A stretch of 56,167 nt of DNA from Methylotenera oryzisoli (GCF_004661485.1 NZ_PQVH01000015.1:1-56167), one strand, 5' to 3'. Shown: positions 1 through 8,759, counted from the first letter of the stretch. Notes: generated by a model not told the origin, from the letters alone. Program-made: numbers and translations.

Positions 1-548
1 ACCACCACGCTTGGGCTGTTGGTGTCGACAACGGCAGCATTACCAGTCACGCCACCAACTTGATTGAGGGTATCTGCAAAACTGTTACCTGACAATGCTT
101 GATCATTAGGCGCTGCAGAACCAAACTCATAAGCAAATCTAAAATTGTTTAGGTCATCGTTAATTCTTAGTAAATCAACAAACCCGAAACCGTAACTATT
201 AGATGAGCCACCCGGGCCAGCAGCAGTTTCTTCTAATACATCACTAATATCCTTACCCTCTTCGATTGCCTTAACCACAGTATCGATGGTAGCAACATTA
301 ATCGAAGTATCCAGTGTCGCAGGCACAAATGCCTCTACGAGCTCGTCAGCAAAAGCAATCAGTTGCTCCGCGCCAATATGGATGACCTGCCCGTTCGCTA
401 ATTGCAAGTCCACCTCAACACCAGCACCTGTTTTAATCGTGTCTGCAGTCTGAATGTTATCGCCCAATCTCAAATCACGCTGATTGCCGTTATTTGAAAT
501 TAATGACGCAGTACCTGTCATCGCAATGATTTTGCCGATTAATGCCAT
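1..548 (-). CDS. LapA-type giant adhesin, N-terminal fragment
   Basis: This is the N-terminal 182 codons of a large repeat adhesin; the gene continues past the left edge. Translation from the ATG at 548 gives MALIGKIIAMTG followed by an N-terminal retention module like that of LapA-family RTX adhesins. Residues 108-111 read T-A-A-G, matching both the sequence and the position (about residues 107-110) of the di-alanine site cut by LapG in Pseudomonas LapA. Just after it comes a G/S-rich linker and then VDLLRIN, as usual at the start of the exposed part. In the family the module folds in the periplasm and anchors the adhesin in the outer-membrane TolC-like pore until LapG cuts it. An AGGA Shine-Dalgarno lies about 9 bases before the ATG. 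lapG is divergent 151 bases away and lapBC are nearby. The family is well supported; the number and type of repeats cannot be seen. Confidence 0.85.
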   Translation of the reverse strand, partial: MALIGKIIAMTGTASLISNNGNQRDLRLGDNIQTADTIKTGAGVEVDLQLANGQVIHIGAEQLIAFADELVEAFVPATLDTSINVATIDTVVKAIEEGKDISDVLEETAAGPGGSSNSYGFGFVDLLRINDDLNNFRFAYEFGSAAPNDQALSGNSFADTLNQVGGVTGNAAVVDTNSPSVV

Positions 549-699
549 GTTAATATCCTAAGAAATATTAGATGTTGCCGTTAAACTTTTATGAGCTGTT
601 TAGCATTAAACACCTTACGTTAGCTAAAACATATTGTACTAATGGCCAATACAAAGATCTGCTAGCTAAGCAACTATAAAAATCCAAGTCAGTTAGGGT

Positions 700-1446
700 A
701 TGATGCCTAAAACCAATGTCGTAACGACATTAAATTTTGGAGCATGCGTGGCTGGTATCACTAACAAAACATTAGGCACACTGAGGTTGCAACTATGCAT
801 CGCTGTGATGATGTCTTTGTCATTGTTTTTTAGCTATATCGCTGCAGAAGGCTACGACTTCAATAAACTGGCCACCCTCGCAAAGCAAAGATATGGAGAT
901 GAGGCGGCTAATGACTTTTTAGAGTTACAGCAACTAACCGCCACACTCAAAAACGCAAGCGAATCCGAAAAGCTCTCCCAAATTAATAACTTTTTCAACC
1001 AAAAAGTCATGTTTGCAGACGACGCCAATGTTTGGGGGCAATCCGACTATTGGGCAACACCACTTGAGTCTTTAGGCTTACATGCAGGTGACTGTGAAGA
1101 CTTCAGCATTGCTAAGTATGTGTTTCTAAAAGCAGTGAACATCCCTAATGACAAACTAAGGCTCACCTACGTAAGAGCTGAGCTTTTAGAAAATAATAGA
1201 AAAGTAGTCAAGGCACACATGGTGCTGAGCTATTATGCGACACCGCAATCAGAACCCCTTATTTTAGATAACCTGATCCCGCAGATATCCCCAGCATCCA
1301 GCAGAAAAGACTTATCACCGGTGTTTAGCTTTAACGATAAAGGGCTGTGGGTTGGCAATAGCGCAAAACCAAAATCAGACTCCCAATCCAACCTATCAAG
1401 ATGGCGAGATGTGCTAGCACGTATGCGCGCAGATGGAATTGAATAA
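700..1446 (+). CDS. lapG: LapG-type periplasmic adhesin protease
   Basis: Transglutaminase-like cysteine protease of the LapG (DUF920) family. In Pseudomonas it cuts LapA at a di-alanine site and so releases biofilm cells when c-di-GMP is low. The triad is visible as C132 (in HAGDCEDFS), H173 (in KAHMVLSYY) and D190 (in LILDNL), near the positions in characterised LapG. D131 and E133 flank the cysteine as the calcium ligands do. A hydrophobic stretch at residues 31-48 ending SYIAAE fits a signal peptide and periplasmic location. Start choice is open: ATG 700 or 703 has AGGG only 2-5 bases upstream, whereas an in-frame GTG at 748 has GGAG at ideal spacing and would give a 232-residue protein with a more normal signal peptide. 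It lies 20 bases before lapD, probably in one operon, and its target site is encoded next door. Confidence 0.88.
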   Translation: MMPKTNVVTTLNFGACVAGITNKTLGTLRLQLCIAVMMSLSLFFSYIAAEGYDFNKLATLAKQRYGDEAANDFLELQQLTATLKNASESEKLSQINNFFNQKVMFADDANVWGQSDYWATPLESLGLHAGDCEDFSIAKYVFLKAVNIPNDKLRLTYVRAELLENNRKVVKAHMVLSYYATPQSEPLILDNLIPQISPASSRKDLSPVFSFNDKGLWVGNSAKPKSDSQSNLSRWRDVLARMRADGIE

Positions 1447-1466
1447 ATGAAAGTAAGGATGAACTT

Positions 1467-3383
1467 ATGTCACTAATTAAACAATTATGGTTAGCCATTA
1501 TTTTAATTTTAGCCTTAGCGTCTAGCGGAAGCTTTATCTTAAGCACCTTATCCAGCAAGCAATATTTAGAAAAGCAGCTACAGATGAAAAATAACGATAA
1601 CGCAGTCACACTGGCGTTATCGATGACTCAGCTACCTAAAGACCCCGTTACGCTGGACCTGCTACTTTCCGCACAGTTTGACTCAGGCTACTACCAATAC
1701 ATCGCGCTACTGGATACCAATGGCAAGCCACTAAGCGAGCGTGTTAATAAAAACCTTACGACCCACGCACCACAGTGGTTTATCAATGCGATTCCGCTAC
1801 AAGTAGAACCAGGCATCGCTGATATTCAGGAAGGCTGGGCACAGTTTGGCACATTAAAACTAGAAAGTAACACTACTTTTGCCTACAACAAACTTTGGGA
1901 TTCAACCATACAAATTGCACTATGGGTAATGCTAATCGGCTTAATCAGCTGCTATTTGGCTGGACAATTGCTTAAAAAAATCCTAAAGCCGCTTGACGAT
2001 GTGGTAGACCAAGCCCAAGCGATTGGTGAAAGCCGGTTCATTATGATTAATGTACCAAAAACCAAAGAGTTTAAGTCCGTGGTCAACGCCATGAACACCC
2101 TCTCCAACCGCGTTAAAAAGACTGTCACTGAAGAATCCGCAAGACTGGAGGAGTTGAGATTTGATAACAACTATGACCATGTCACCGGCTTAATGAACCA
2201 CGATTACTTTGTTAAAAAGGTCAACGCCAGCATCAGCCACGAAGAGTACTTCAATGAAGGCGTGATGGTGATTACCAGAATACTCAACATTGCAGAAATT
2301 GACCAAAAGCTGGGTTACAAAGAAACCAACCAACTACTAAAAATCATTGCAGATGCATTACAGCACTTATGCGAGCAAAACACCGCGTTATCAGCTAGCC
2401 GGCTAAGCGGTGCCGATTTTTCAGTGTTCTCAAATCAGCCTGCAGACTGCTATAGCCTTGGCACTACGATCAACAGCGTGTTTGAGAAAGTAAGCAATAT
2501 TACAGGCCAAGATATCTTGGTAAATTTCCTTACCATCTCTGCGCGCATCACCAGATCAGACAGTGCCGAGCACATTATTAACTCGGTACATCACGTATTA
2601 GATGACATCGGTACCGAAGCTAGCAACAATTTACATGTCATCAACTCCGGTGAGTTGGGTCAATATCAAGACCATAACTTACAAGAGTGGAAAAGTTTGC
2701 TGACTTCAGCGCTAGATAACAAGAGGATCAAGCTAGAAAGCTATGCTGTAGTTAATCAAGTAGGTGATTTAATCCACTACGAATCACCTGTCAGGTTACA
2801 ACTTGCCAGCGATGGCAAATGGTTCTGCGCAGGTGAGTTCATCACTTGGGCAGACAAGTTAGATTTAATTAATCGGGTAGATGAACTTGTATTACAAACA
2901 GCCGTTAACTCACTAGCACATGGCGCCATGCCTATCGGGCTTAATATATCGGCCAGTGCCATCTGCAATCCCGCATTTATTGATGCCGCAATGACAACGA
3001 TTAAGCAGCAAATTCAGATTGCAGATAAGCTATATTTTGAGGTACCAGAACAAAGTGCTTTTGATCATTTACCAGAGTTCAGAAAGTTCTGCGTTGCAGT
3101 CAAAGCACTAGGCTGCAAGGTGGGTATAGAACATGTGGGCACACGTATCTCACGCTTGGGTGAACTACATGATATTGGTTTAGACTACATTAAAATCGAC
3201 GCTTCAGTGATTCGTGATATTAATAAAAATGAAGCTAATAAAACCCTGTTGAGAGGGCTCTGCATGATTGCGCACTCAATTGGCGTGATCGCAATTGCCG
3301 AAGGCGTGCAAAACAACGATGAGATTAATGCTCTAAAACTGCTTGGCATTGATGGAATGACTGGCCCAGGCATTTCGCTCTAA
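1467..3383 (+). CDS. lapD: LapD-type c-di-GMP receptor with degenerate GGDEF and EAL domains
   Basis: Inner-membrane receptor that holds LapG inactive when cytoplasmic c-di-GMP is bound. Order of parts: transmembrane helix at about residues 7-27, periplasmic LapD/MoxY N-terminal domain with the conserved G-W pair at 123-124, a second helix at about 148-168, a HAMP/linker region, a GGDEF-like domain at about 230-395 and an EAL-like domain at about 405-638. Both output motifs are broken: SGADF at 314-318 in place of GGDEF, and ESPVR at 439-443 in place of EALLR. This is as expected for a receptor without cyclase or phosphodiesterase activity. The length of 638 residues is close to Pseudomonas LapD. 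AAGGAT sits about 6 bases before the ATG. It follows lapG directly and is convergent with the lapBC transcription unit. Confidence 0.9.
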   Translation: MSLIKQLWLAIILILALASSGSFILSTLSSKQYLEKQLQMKNNDNAVTLALSMTQLPKDPVTLDLLLSAQFDSGYYQYIALLDTNGKPLSERVNKNLTTHAPQWFINAIPLQVEPGIADIQEGWAQFGTLKLESNTTFAYNKLWDSTIQIALWVMLIGLISCYLAGQLLKKILKPLDDVVDQAQAIGESRFIMINVPKTKEFKSVVNAMNTLSNRVKKTVTEESARLEELRFDNNYDHVTGLMNHDYFVKKVNASISHEEYFNEGVMVITRILNIAEIDQKLGYKETNQLLKIIADALQHLCEQNTALSASRLSGADFSVFSNQPADCYSLGTTINSVFEKVSNITGQDILVNFLTISARITRSDSAEHIINSVHHVLDDIGTEASNNLHVINSGELGQYQDHNLQEWKSLLTSALDNKRIKLESYAVVNQVGDLIHYESPVRLQLASDGKWFCAGEFITWADKLDLINRVDELVLQTAVNSLAHGAMPIGLNISASAICNPAFIDAAMTTIKQQIQIADKLYFEVPEQSAFDHLPEFRKFCVAVKALGCKVGIEHVGTRISRLGELHDIGLDYIKIDASVIRDINKNEANKTLLRGLCMIAHSIGVIAIAEGVQNNDEINALKLLGIDGMTGPGISL

Positions 3384-3390
3384 ATAAAAC

Positions 3391-3435
3391 AAGCCTAGCT
3401 GAGGACAACGCTAGCGTTGGCACAAATCTAGGCTT
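3391..3435. terminator. Inverted repeats between convergent lapD and luxR-type genes
   Basis: Nested symmetry lies in the gap between two convergent genes. An outer 8-base arm pair (AAGCCTAG at 3391-3398 and CTAGGCTT at 3428-3435) encloses a perfect 14-base palindrome (CAACGCTAGCGTTG, 3406-3419). It may act as a terminator in both directions, although no long U-tract follows. Confidence 0.4.
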
Positions 3436-3501
3436 AGCCCACTTATTAGTTTTGGCGTTGCTCGGCTACTGCAAAAACAACAGTGTCAGAGTTGGCATCG
3501 G

Positions 3502-4134
3502 CTAATGCGTATTAAGCATTAACGCCAGCTGCAGCCTATCTTTAGCACCTAAGCGCTCAAAAGTTGAAGCCAAATGTGCCTTAACAGTTCGTTCTGTAAT
3601 ATTAAGCAGTTTTGCCACCTCTTTATTACTCAAGCCTTTTGCCACTTCAACCGCCACTTCGCGCTCACGACTGGTCAACTGCTCAAGCAAGCCGTTAACG
3701 TATGCGGGCTGATTCCCTACCAATTTAGTAGAGGTCTCAATCAGGCGTAGCAACAACTCCTGTCCTAACCATAAACCACCATGACCAATAACAGTCTTAA
3801 TTTCCTTTAACATCGCTGAAGGCGAATAAGCATGCGCATAACCCACGGCGCCAGCACTTAATGCAGAAAAACAATCGGCTTGATTAGGTGTGTTTGCCAG
3901 CACCACAATTTTTGCGGATGAAAACTGGCTAATAATCTTGGTAATCATGTGACTCAAGCGGTCCGGCTTTTCTTCATTCACATGTAACCAAAACACCAAT
4001 CCATCACAATCAGCTACGGCACGATCTAACTTCTGAATATCCGTTGCAAATTCCCTAATGATTTCTGACTCTGGAAATGCATCAACCCAATGACTAATGC
4101 GTTCAGATAAATTACTAACAAATATATCCCGCAT
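3502..4134 (-). CDS. LuxR-family regulator with degenerate receiver domain
   Basis: A 210-residue response-regulator-like protein. Residues 1-120 resemble a receiver domain and residues 150-208 form a LuxR/NarL helix-turn-helix (LTSREREV, then LSNKEVAKLLNITERTVKAH). In the receiver part the residue expected to be the phosphoacceptor aspartate aligns with W49 (DGLVFWLHV) and the acidic pocket near the N-terminus is also missing, so normal phosphorylation is unlikely. Its ATG follows the lapC stop codon without a gap (TAG then ATG), which implies translational coupling and a lapB-lapC-regulator operon. An inferred role is control of adhesin or secretion genes; no target site could be identified. 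The fold assignment is firm, the role is not. Confidence 0.8.
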   Translation of the reverse strand: MRDIFVSNLSERISHWVDAFPESEIIREFATDIQKLDRAVADCDGLVFWLHVNEEKPDRLSHMITKIISQFSSAKIVVLANTPNQADCFSALSAGAVGYAHAYSPSAMLKEIKTVIGHGGLWLGQELLLRLIETSTKLVGNQPAYVNGLLEQLTSREREVAVEVAKGLSNKEVAKLLNITERTVKAHLASTFERLGAKDRLQLALMLNTH

Positions 4135-5547
4135 CTATCTCTCACTAAAAGCGTATGACTTTGCTTTTAAAACTGGTTTCAATAAGTAGGAAAGTATGGT
4201 TTTTTTACCAGTCATAATATCAACTTGTGCCACCATCCCCGGAATAATCGGCAGCCCTTTACCAAGACTGGATTTAAGCGTACGTACGCGTACAACATAA
4301 TAGGCATTACCTTTTTCATCGACAACAGAATCCGGTGCAATATTTTCCACAACCCCATCTAATGCACCATAAATCGAATAATCATAGGCAGTCAACTTAA
4401 CTACAGCAGGCTGTAGCAGGCTAATAAAGGCAATATCTTTAATCTGTATTTTGGTCTCCAAGATTAAAGCATCATCCGTCGGCACCACCTCTAACACTTC
4501 TTTGCCAGGCTGAATCACCCCGCCCACCGTATTGTAAAAAAGGCGGCTCACTTTACCATTCACCGGAGATTTTAGCGTGGACTGATTCACCTTATCTTTA
4601 AGCGAAACACTGACTTCAGAAACACTGTTCAAACGTGCAGTAATATCATTTAACTCAGTACGTACTTTGCTCTGAAAAGTCTGCTGAACTTCAGAAACCT
4701 TACGCTTTGCCTCGCCAATAGCACTTTCAATTCGGCCGATCTGGGCACGCGCCTGATCGATATCACCTTTCGCTTTATTCGTTTCACGCTCTAGTTTTAG
4801 AATATCAATCTCAGATACCGCGCCACTGGCTAACAAAGGTTTATTTGCGGCAAGCTCTCGTTTTGAAGACTCATAATTCTTTTCAGCAATCTCTTTACGA
4901 AACTGTACTTCAAGCAACTCTTTTTCACGCTGTACCATCTGATCACGCGCAATGGCAATGGCAGAGGTTAACTCATCCTTACTAGAGTTATACAATGCAT
5001 ACTCTTGATCATAAGTCTCAGGCACTTGTTTGCGCACCTCATCAGGCGGATTAAAGCTGATGCCTTCTGCCAATGCTCTCAACCGATATTGCTTAGCCAA
5101 GTAAGCCAGATACTGAGATTGATTCTCTCTCAGTGAAGACACTGCGCGCGTTTCATCAATACGAATCAACGGCGCACCTACCGCGACTGATTCCCCCTCA
5201 CTCACCAATATCTCTGAAACTATGCCGCCATCTAATGACTGAATCACTTGTACTTGTTTCGATGGAATTACCCGTCCATCACCGCGCACCACCTCATCTA
5301 CCTGTGCAAAAAATGCCCACAGCACCAACAACAACATCAACGCCGCAATCGTGTACAGCAACAATCTAGCCCTCACCGGCGTTTGCTCCAAAATCACCAG
5401 ATCAGCTTCTTCATGCCAAGGTAGGTCTTCCTTGGTTTCAGTCGGCGTCCATTTATCCAGAAAGTAATAAATAGGCTTAGTCAACCAAGTTTGGCTTTTA
5501 AGAAAATGATTTATCGTCCCTAGCTTTTTAAACAAGTCTTCACTCAT
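4135..5547 (-). CDS. lapC: LapC-type HlyD membrane-fusion protein of the adhesin secretion system
   Basis: Periplasmic adaptor of a type I secretion system that joins the ABC transporter LapB to an outer-membrane TolC-like pore. Visible parts are a cytoplasmic N-terminus of about 60 residues, one transmembrane helix at about 61-82, a biotinyl-lipoyl-like segment (VIQSLDGGIVSEILVSEGE), a long coiled-coil hairpin at about 150-320 rich in E, K, Q and A, and a C-terminal beta-barrel region. The 470-residue length fits the HlyD/LapC family. The ATG overlaps the lapB stop (ATGA) and the LuxR-type gene follows immediately, so the three genes are coupled. Its substrate is almost certainly the adhesin whose N-terminus lies at the left edge of the window. 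Confidence 0.88.
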   Translation of the reverse strand: MSEDLFKKLGTINHFLKSQTWLTKPIYYFLDKWTPTETKEDLPWHEEADLVILEQTPVRARLLLYTIAALMLLLVLWAFFAQVDEVVRGDGRVIPSKQVQVIQSLDGGIVSEILVSEGESVAVGAPLIRIDETRAVSSLRENQSQYLAYLAKQYRLRALAEGISFNPPDEVRKQVPETYDQEYALYNSSKDELTSAIAIARDQMVQREKELLEVQFRKEIAEKNYESSKRELAANKPLLASGAVSEIDILKLERETNKAKGDIDQARAQIGRIESAIGEAKRKVSEVQQTFQSKVRTELNDITARLNSVSEVSVSLKDKVNQSTLKSPVNGKVSRLFYNTVGGVIQPGKEVLEVVPTDDALILETKIQIKDIAFISLLQPAVVKLTAYDYSIYGALDGVVENIAPDSVVDEKGNAYYVVRVRTLKSSLGKGLPIIPGMVAQVDIMTGKKTILSYLLKPVLKAKSYAFSER

Positions 5548-7697
5548 AGCGCTTTACCAATCTTGCCGTTTCTTAATGCGTCAGTCACTTGTTCTTTTGC
5601 ACCGTCGGCAACTATTCGTCCTGAATCAATCACGATGATGCGATTCACCAACGCGTAAAGCGACGAGCGGTGCGAGATTAACAATAAAGTTTTGTTCTGA
5701 GTGTTTTCAGCCAGACGCGTCTTAATCGCATCCTCACCAGAGTGATCCATGGCACTGGTAGGCTCATCTAATAACAATATTGCTGGCTTGTTAATAAACG
5801 CACGTGCCACCCCAACGCCCTGCCGCTGTCCACCAGACAGCGTTTCACCGCGCTCACCAATCAGCATATCAAAGCCTTTAGGATGAGAGTTCACAAACTC
5901 ATCAATCCCACCAATCCGCGCTACGGCAATCACGGCAGCATCATCCACGTGCGGTGCGGAAATCGTTAAGTTATCGCGCATAGAGCCATAAAACAACTGT
6001 GTATCCTGCTGCACATAACCAATACTGCGTCGCAACTCTGCCGGATCAATTTGACGCGCATCTATACCATCAATCAACACAGCACCTTCTGTGGGCTGAT
6101 ATAGCCCAAGAATCAATTTGTGTATGGTTGACTTACCTGAGCCCATGCGCCCAAGAATCGCAACATGCTCGCCTGCTTTAATTTTGAAAGAAACTTTAGT
6201 GAGCGCATTGCTTTCAGCACCCGGGTAACTAAAAGAAACTTCTCTAAACTCAATATCGCCATTAAACACCGGCCTAGATAAAAATGTACTATCGGCAGGG
6301 CGTTCTACTGGCCTTTGCATAATTTCATCAAGAGAATTTAACGAGGTTGCGGCATTATGGTACTGCGTTAACAAGCCTGCAGTCTGCGCAATCGGTACCA
6401 AGGCACGTGAAGCGAGCATGGTGGAGGCAATCAAGCCCCCCATAGTAAGCTCACCATTAATCACCAGATAAACGCCCAGAATCACTAAACTTACGGTGAT
6501 TAATTGCTGCATGGTCGCTGCACCATTGTTAATCGATGACGACAGTAAACGTAACTTGCTAGAAACCTCAGTTAAGAAATGTGCGCTATGTTCCCATTTA
6601 CGCTGCATCTGCCCTTCAATCCCTAAAGCCTTCACCGTTTCTAAGCCCACAAGGCTCTCAATCAGGGTAGCGTTTCTGGTAGCACTGGCACGGTACATCG
6701 TTTCAGATAAATCATGCATTTTGGTTTGCACGCTAAATGAGTAAATAAGAATCACCACTGCACCCAGCAGGACAGGAATAATCATCGGCCAGGAAATCCA
6801 GGCCATCACCCCAATAAAGATCAGACCGAACGGAATATCAATCAGGGTAGTAATCGTGGCAGAGGTAATGAAGTCACGCACAGTTTCAAACGAGCGTAAA
6901 TTAGATGCAAAAGACCCTACAGAGTTTGGCCGCTGCTCCAAACGGATGCCTAACACTTGCTCCATAATACGCGCGGTGAGCTTAATGTCGATTCGGGTAC
7001 TGGCCCAATCCAAAAAGTAGCCACGCATGGTACGCAGCACTAAATCACCAATAAATATGAACGAAATACCAAGCGCCATCACCCACAAGGTTTCTGTGGC
7101 GCGGTTAGGTAACACACGATCATAAACATTCATCGTGAACAGCGGCATGGCTAATGCAAACATATTGACCACAAATGCTGCCACCATGATATCTCGGTAA
7201 ATTCGGCTATTTTCGGCTAGAGAGCCCCAAAACCAATGTCTTACGGTAACCTTGCCTACGCTAGGGGCACGCTGGTCAAAAGTAAATCTAAGTTTAGCAA
7301 CAATAAAATAGCCAGCGCTTCTGGCCATAAGCTCACCTAGAGGCACTGCAACCTCAGCGTCACCAAGCTCCGGGAAAATAACACCAGCGGACATATTATC
7401 AAGACTTACATTGGTCACCACGCAAGCTTCATCATTCTTTAACAGCAAAATAGCTGGTAAAAATTCCTGCCTGGTTTTATCCAATGGTTTTTTTAGAATA
7501 GTTGTGGCTAAATGTACCCGGCTTGCTGAGCGTTTCACCAATGCTGGCGTCATTTTGCCATCACGTAGCGGTAAACCCGCAACCAGTGCATCACGTGAAG
7601 TAGCTACACCATGCAAGCGGCAAACCAAGAATAGGCTCTCTAGTAACGTATCAACAACACCTTCGCTAGCTAACTGGCTCACATCATCTTGGCCCAT
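5544..7697 (-). CDS. lapB: LapB-type type I secretion ABC transporter
   Basis: Inner-membrane ATPase/permease that drives export of the Lap adhesin. Parts in order: an N-terminal C39-like domain (about 1-140), a transmembrane ABC domain with several helices (about 165-440) and a nucleotide-binding domain (about 480-717). The latter shows Walker A GRMGSGKST at 516-524, the signature LSGGQ at 620-624 and Walker B ILLLDEP at 640-646. The C39-like domain has serine where the protease cysteine is expected (LLESLFL near residue 21), so it is a non-cleaving docking domain, as usual for RTX and Lap exporters. The 717-residue length is normal. It is the first gene of the lapB-lapC-regulator operon. 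Confidence 0.9.
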   Translation of the reverse strand: MGQDDVSQLASEGVVDTLLESLFLVCRLHGVATSRDALVAGLPLRDGKMTPALVKRSASRVHLATTILKKPLDKTRQEFLPAILLLKNDEACVVTNVSLDNMSAGVIFPELGDAEVAVPLGELMARSAGYFIVAKLRFTFDQRAPSVGKVTVRHWFWGSLAENSRIYRDIMVAAFVVNMFALAMPLFTMNVYDRVLPNRATETLWVMALGISFIFIGDLVLRTMRGYFLDWASTRIDIKLTARIMEQVLGIRLEQRPNSVGSFASNLRSFETVRDFITSATITTLIDIPFGLIFIGVMAWISWPMIIPVLLGAVVILIYSFSVQTKMHDLSETMYRASATRNATLIESLVGLETVKALGIEGQMQRKWEHSAHFLTEVSSKLRLLSSSINNGAATMQQLITVSLVILGVYLVINGELTMGGLIASTMLASRALVPIAQTAGLLTQYHNAATSLNSLDEIMQRPVERPADSTFLSRPVFNGDIEFREVSFSYPGAESNALTKVSFKIKAGEHVAILGRMGSGKSTIHKLILGLYQPTEGAVLIDGIDARQIDPAELRRSIGYVQQDTQLFYGSMRDNLTISAPHVDDAAVIAVARIGGIDEFVNSHPKGFDMLIGERGETLSGGQRQGVGVARAFINKPAILLLDEPTSAMDHSGEDAIKTRLAENTQNKTLLLISHRSSLYALVNRIIVIDSGRIVADGAKEQVTDALRNGKIGKAL

Positions 7698-7823
7698 GAA
7701 TTCACTTTCTTAGAATCAATTTTGATTACATTATGCAACGAATATACGTATCGTACTAAGTATTAAGCGCTCACTACAATAGAAATAATGTTAAATGTTA
7801 TTAATTTCTAGAGAAATAAGCAC

Positions 7824-7839
7824 CTATCCATTCGGATAG
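7824..7839. repeat. Short inverted repeat upstream of lapB
   Basis: CTATCC (7824-7829) and GGATAG (7834-7839) face each other across a 4-base loop in the 237-base gap between the lapB start and the bfd-like stop. It could be an operator or a weak transcript hairpin; no U-tract follows. The rest of the gap is AT-rich and shows no further clear element. Confidence 0.25.
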
Positions 7840-7934
7840 TTGACAACAAGCAACCATGTTAAGTGCGTCAATGTAGGATTTTAGGACATATCAGCAATGC
7901 TTGCAGCATCAGGCAAACGTAGGCTCAGTGAACA

Positions 7935-8144
7935 TCACGCACGATTATTTTGCTGCTCAGCCAGCTCCTTCAGGTAGTCAGCCACATCCCACTCGCAACC
8001 GCCGCAACCCGACAGTGCACCAGTCCATTGCGAAATTGCATCCATATCCATCCCGCGTTCAAAGTACTTTTGTAGCTCACCACGTGTGGTGCCACTGCAT
8101 TGACACATGACTTCATCTGCGGCGTTATCATTCGGTGCATTCAT
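7935..8144 (-). CDS. Bacterioferritin-associated ferredoxin-like [2Fe-2S] protein
   Basis: A small protein with a BFD-like fold signature: C-x-C (MCQCSG) and C-x2-C (GCGGCEW) about 30 residues apart, which would bind one [2Fe-2S] cluster. In the family, Bfd reduces iron in bacterioferritin, and related domains serve in NirB, NifU and other redox proteins. The start used here is the ATG at 8144 (69 residues, MNAPNDNAADEV). An upstream in-frame TTG at 8162 would add six residues but has no ribosome site and no family support. There is no bacterioferritin gene beside it, so the partner is unknown. Confidence 0.72.
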   Translation of the reverse strand: MNAPNDNAADEVMCQCSGTTRGELQKYFERGMDMDAISQWTGALSGCGGCEWDVADYLKELAEQQNNRA

Positions 8145-8269
8145 AGGTGAATATAGATTCAAAACTTTGTTGATTGCTTAATATTGTAACACTAGGCAGT
8201 TTAACGCTGAGAAAGCGTGGAGTGAAGATACTTGTGTTGATTCAGGATTAAATCACAGACTTAAAAACA

Positions 8270-8303
8270 AAAACGGCGAATACAGTTATGTATTCGCCGT
8301 TTT
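8270..8303 (-). terminator. Rho-independent terminator after the last tRNA-Gly
   Basis: A perfect 15-base-pair stem (8270-8284 with 8289-8303) with a 4-base loop lies just downstream of the minus-strand tRNA-Gly at 8309-8384. On the minus strand it is followed by a T-rich run. It shares its AACGGCGAA core with the hairpin at 8556-8586. Confidence 0.8.
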
Positions 8304-8308
8304 GCAGA

Positions 8309-8384
8309 TGGAGCGGGAAACGAGGCTCGAACTCGCGACCTCAACCTTGGCAAGGTTGCGCTCTACCAGCTGAGCTATTCCCGC
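8309..8384 (-). tRNA. tRNA-Gly (GCC), second copy
   Basis: A 76-base cloverleaf on the minus strand. The acceptor GCGGGAA pairs with TTCCCGC, the anticodon loop reads CTTGCCAAG (anticodon GCC), the T-arm carries GTTCGAGCC and CCA is encoded. It is identical to the copy at 8593-8668. It is transcribed after tRNA-Cys and is followed by a strong terminator. Confidence 0.96.
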
Positions 8385-8405
8385 GAAAATCTATGCTAAA
8401 AATAC

Positions 8406-8479
8406 TGGAGGCGCGAGCCGGAGTCGAACCGGCCTAAACGGCTTTGCAGGCCGCGGCATAACCGCTTTGCTATCGCGCC
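8406..8479 (-). tRNA. tRNA-Cys (GCA)
   Basis: A 74-base cloverleaf on the minus strand with acceptor GGCGCGA paired to TCGCGCC, anticodon loop CCTGCAAAG (anticodon GCA), T-arm GGTTCGACTCC and an encoded CCA. It stands between two identical tRNA-Gly genes downstream of pgsA, as cysT follows glyW and pgsA in Escherichia coli. Confidence 0.96.
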
Positions 8480-8555
8480 ATTTCTAGCATTATTACTATA
8501 CATCAAAAGTATTAAGCTTGATTAAACAATCTAAAACCATACTTTTTTAAAACTA

Positions 8556-8586
8556 AAACGGCGAAGCTATTATGCATTCGCCGTTT
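8556..8586 (-). terminator. Hairpin after the first tRNA-Gly
   Basis: AAACGGCGAA (8556-8565) pairs with TTCGCCGTTT (8577-8586), with a further GC/GC pair inside. It lies between the first tRNA-Gly and tRNA-Cys and resembles the terminator at 8270-8303. On the minus strand a T-rich stretch follows, so partial termination or a processing site is plausible. Confidence 0.6.
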
Positions 8587-8592
8587 AATATT

Positions 8593-8668
8593 TGGAGCGG
8601 GAAACGAGGCTCGAACTCGCGACCTCAACCTTGGCAAGGTTGCGCTCTACCAGCTGAGCTATTCCCGC
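8593..8668 (-). tRNA. tRNA-Gly (GCC), first copy
   Basis: A 76-base minus-strand tRNA with anticodon GCC and an encoded CCA, identical to the copy at 8309-8384. It lies 91 bases downstream of pgsA, matching the pgsA-glyW order of gammaproteobacteria. Confidence 0.96.
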
Positions 8669-8759
8669 GTCGTTGTTACGTTGTGTCATCGTTAAGACAG
8701 GCGCCATTATAGAGAGTTTGAAGATATCGTCAAGTACTAGTTATGCATTTTTTATTAAA

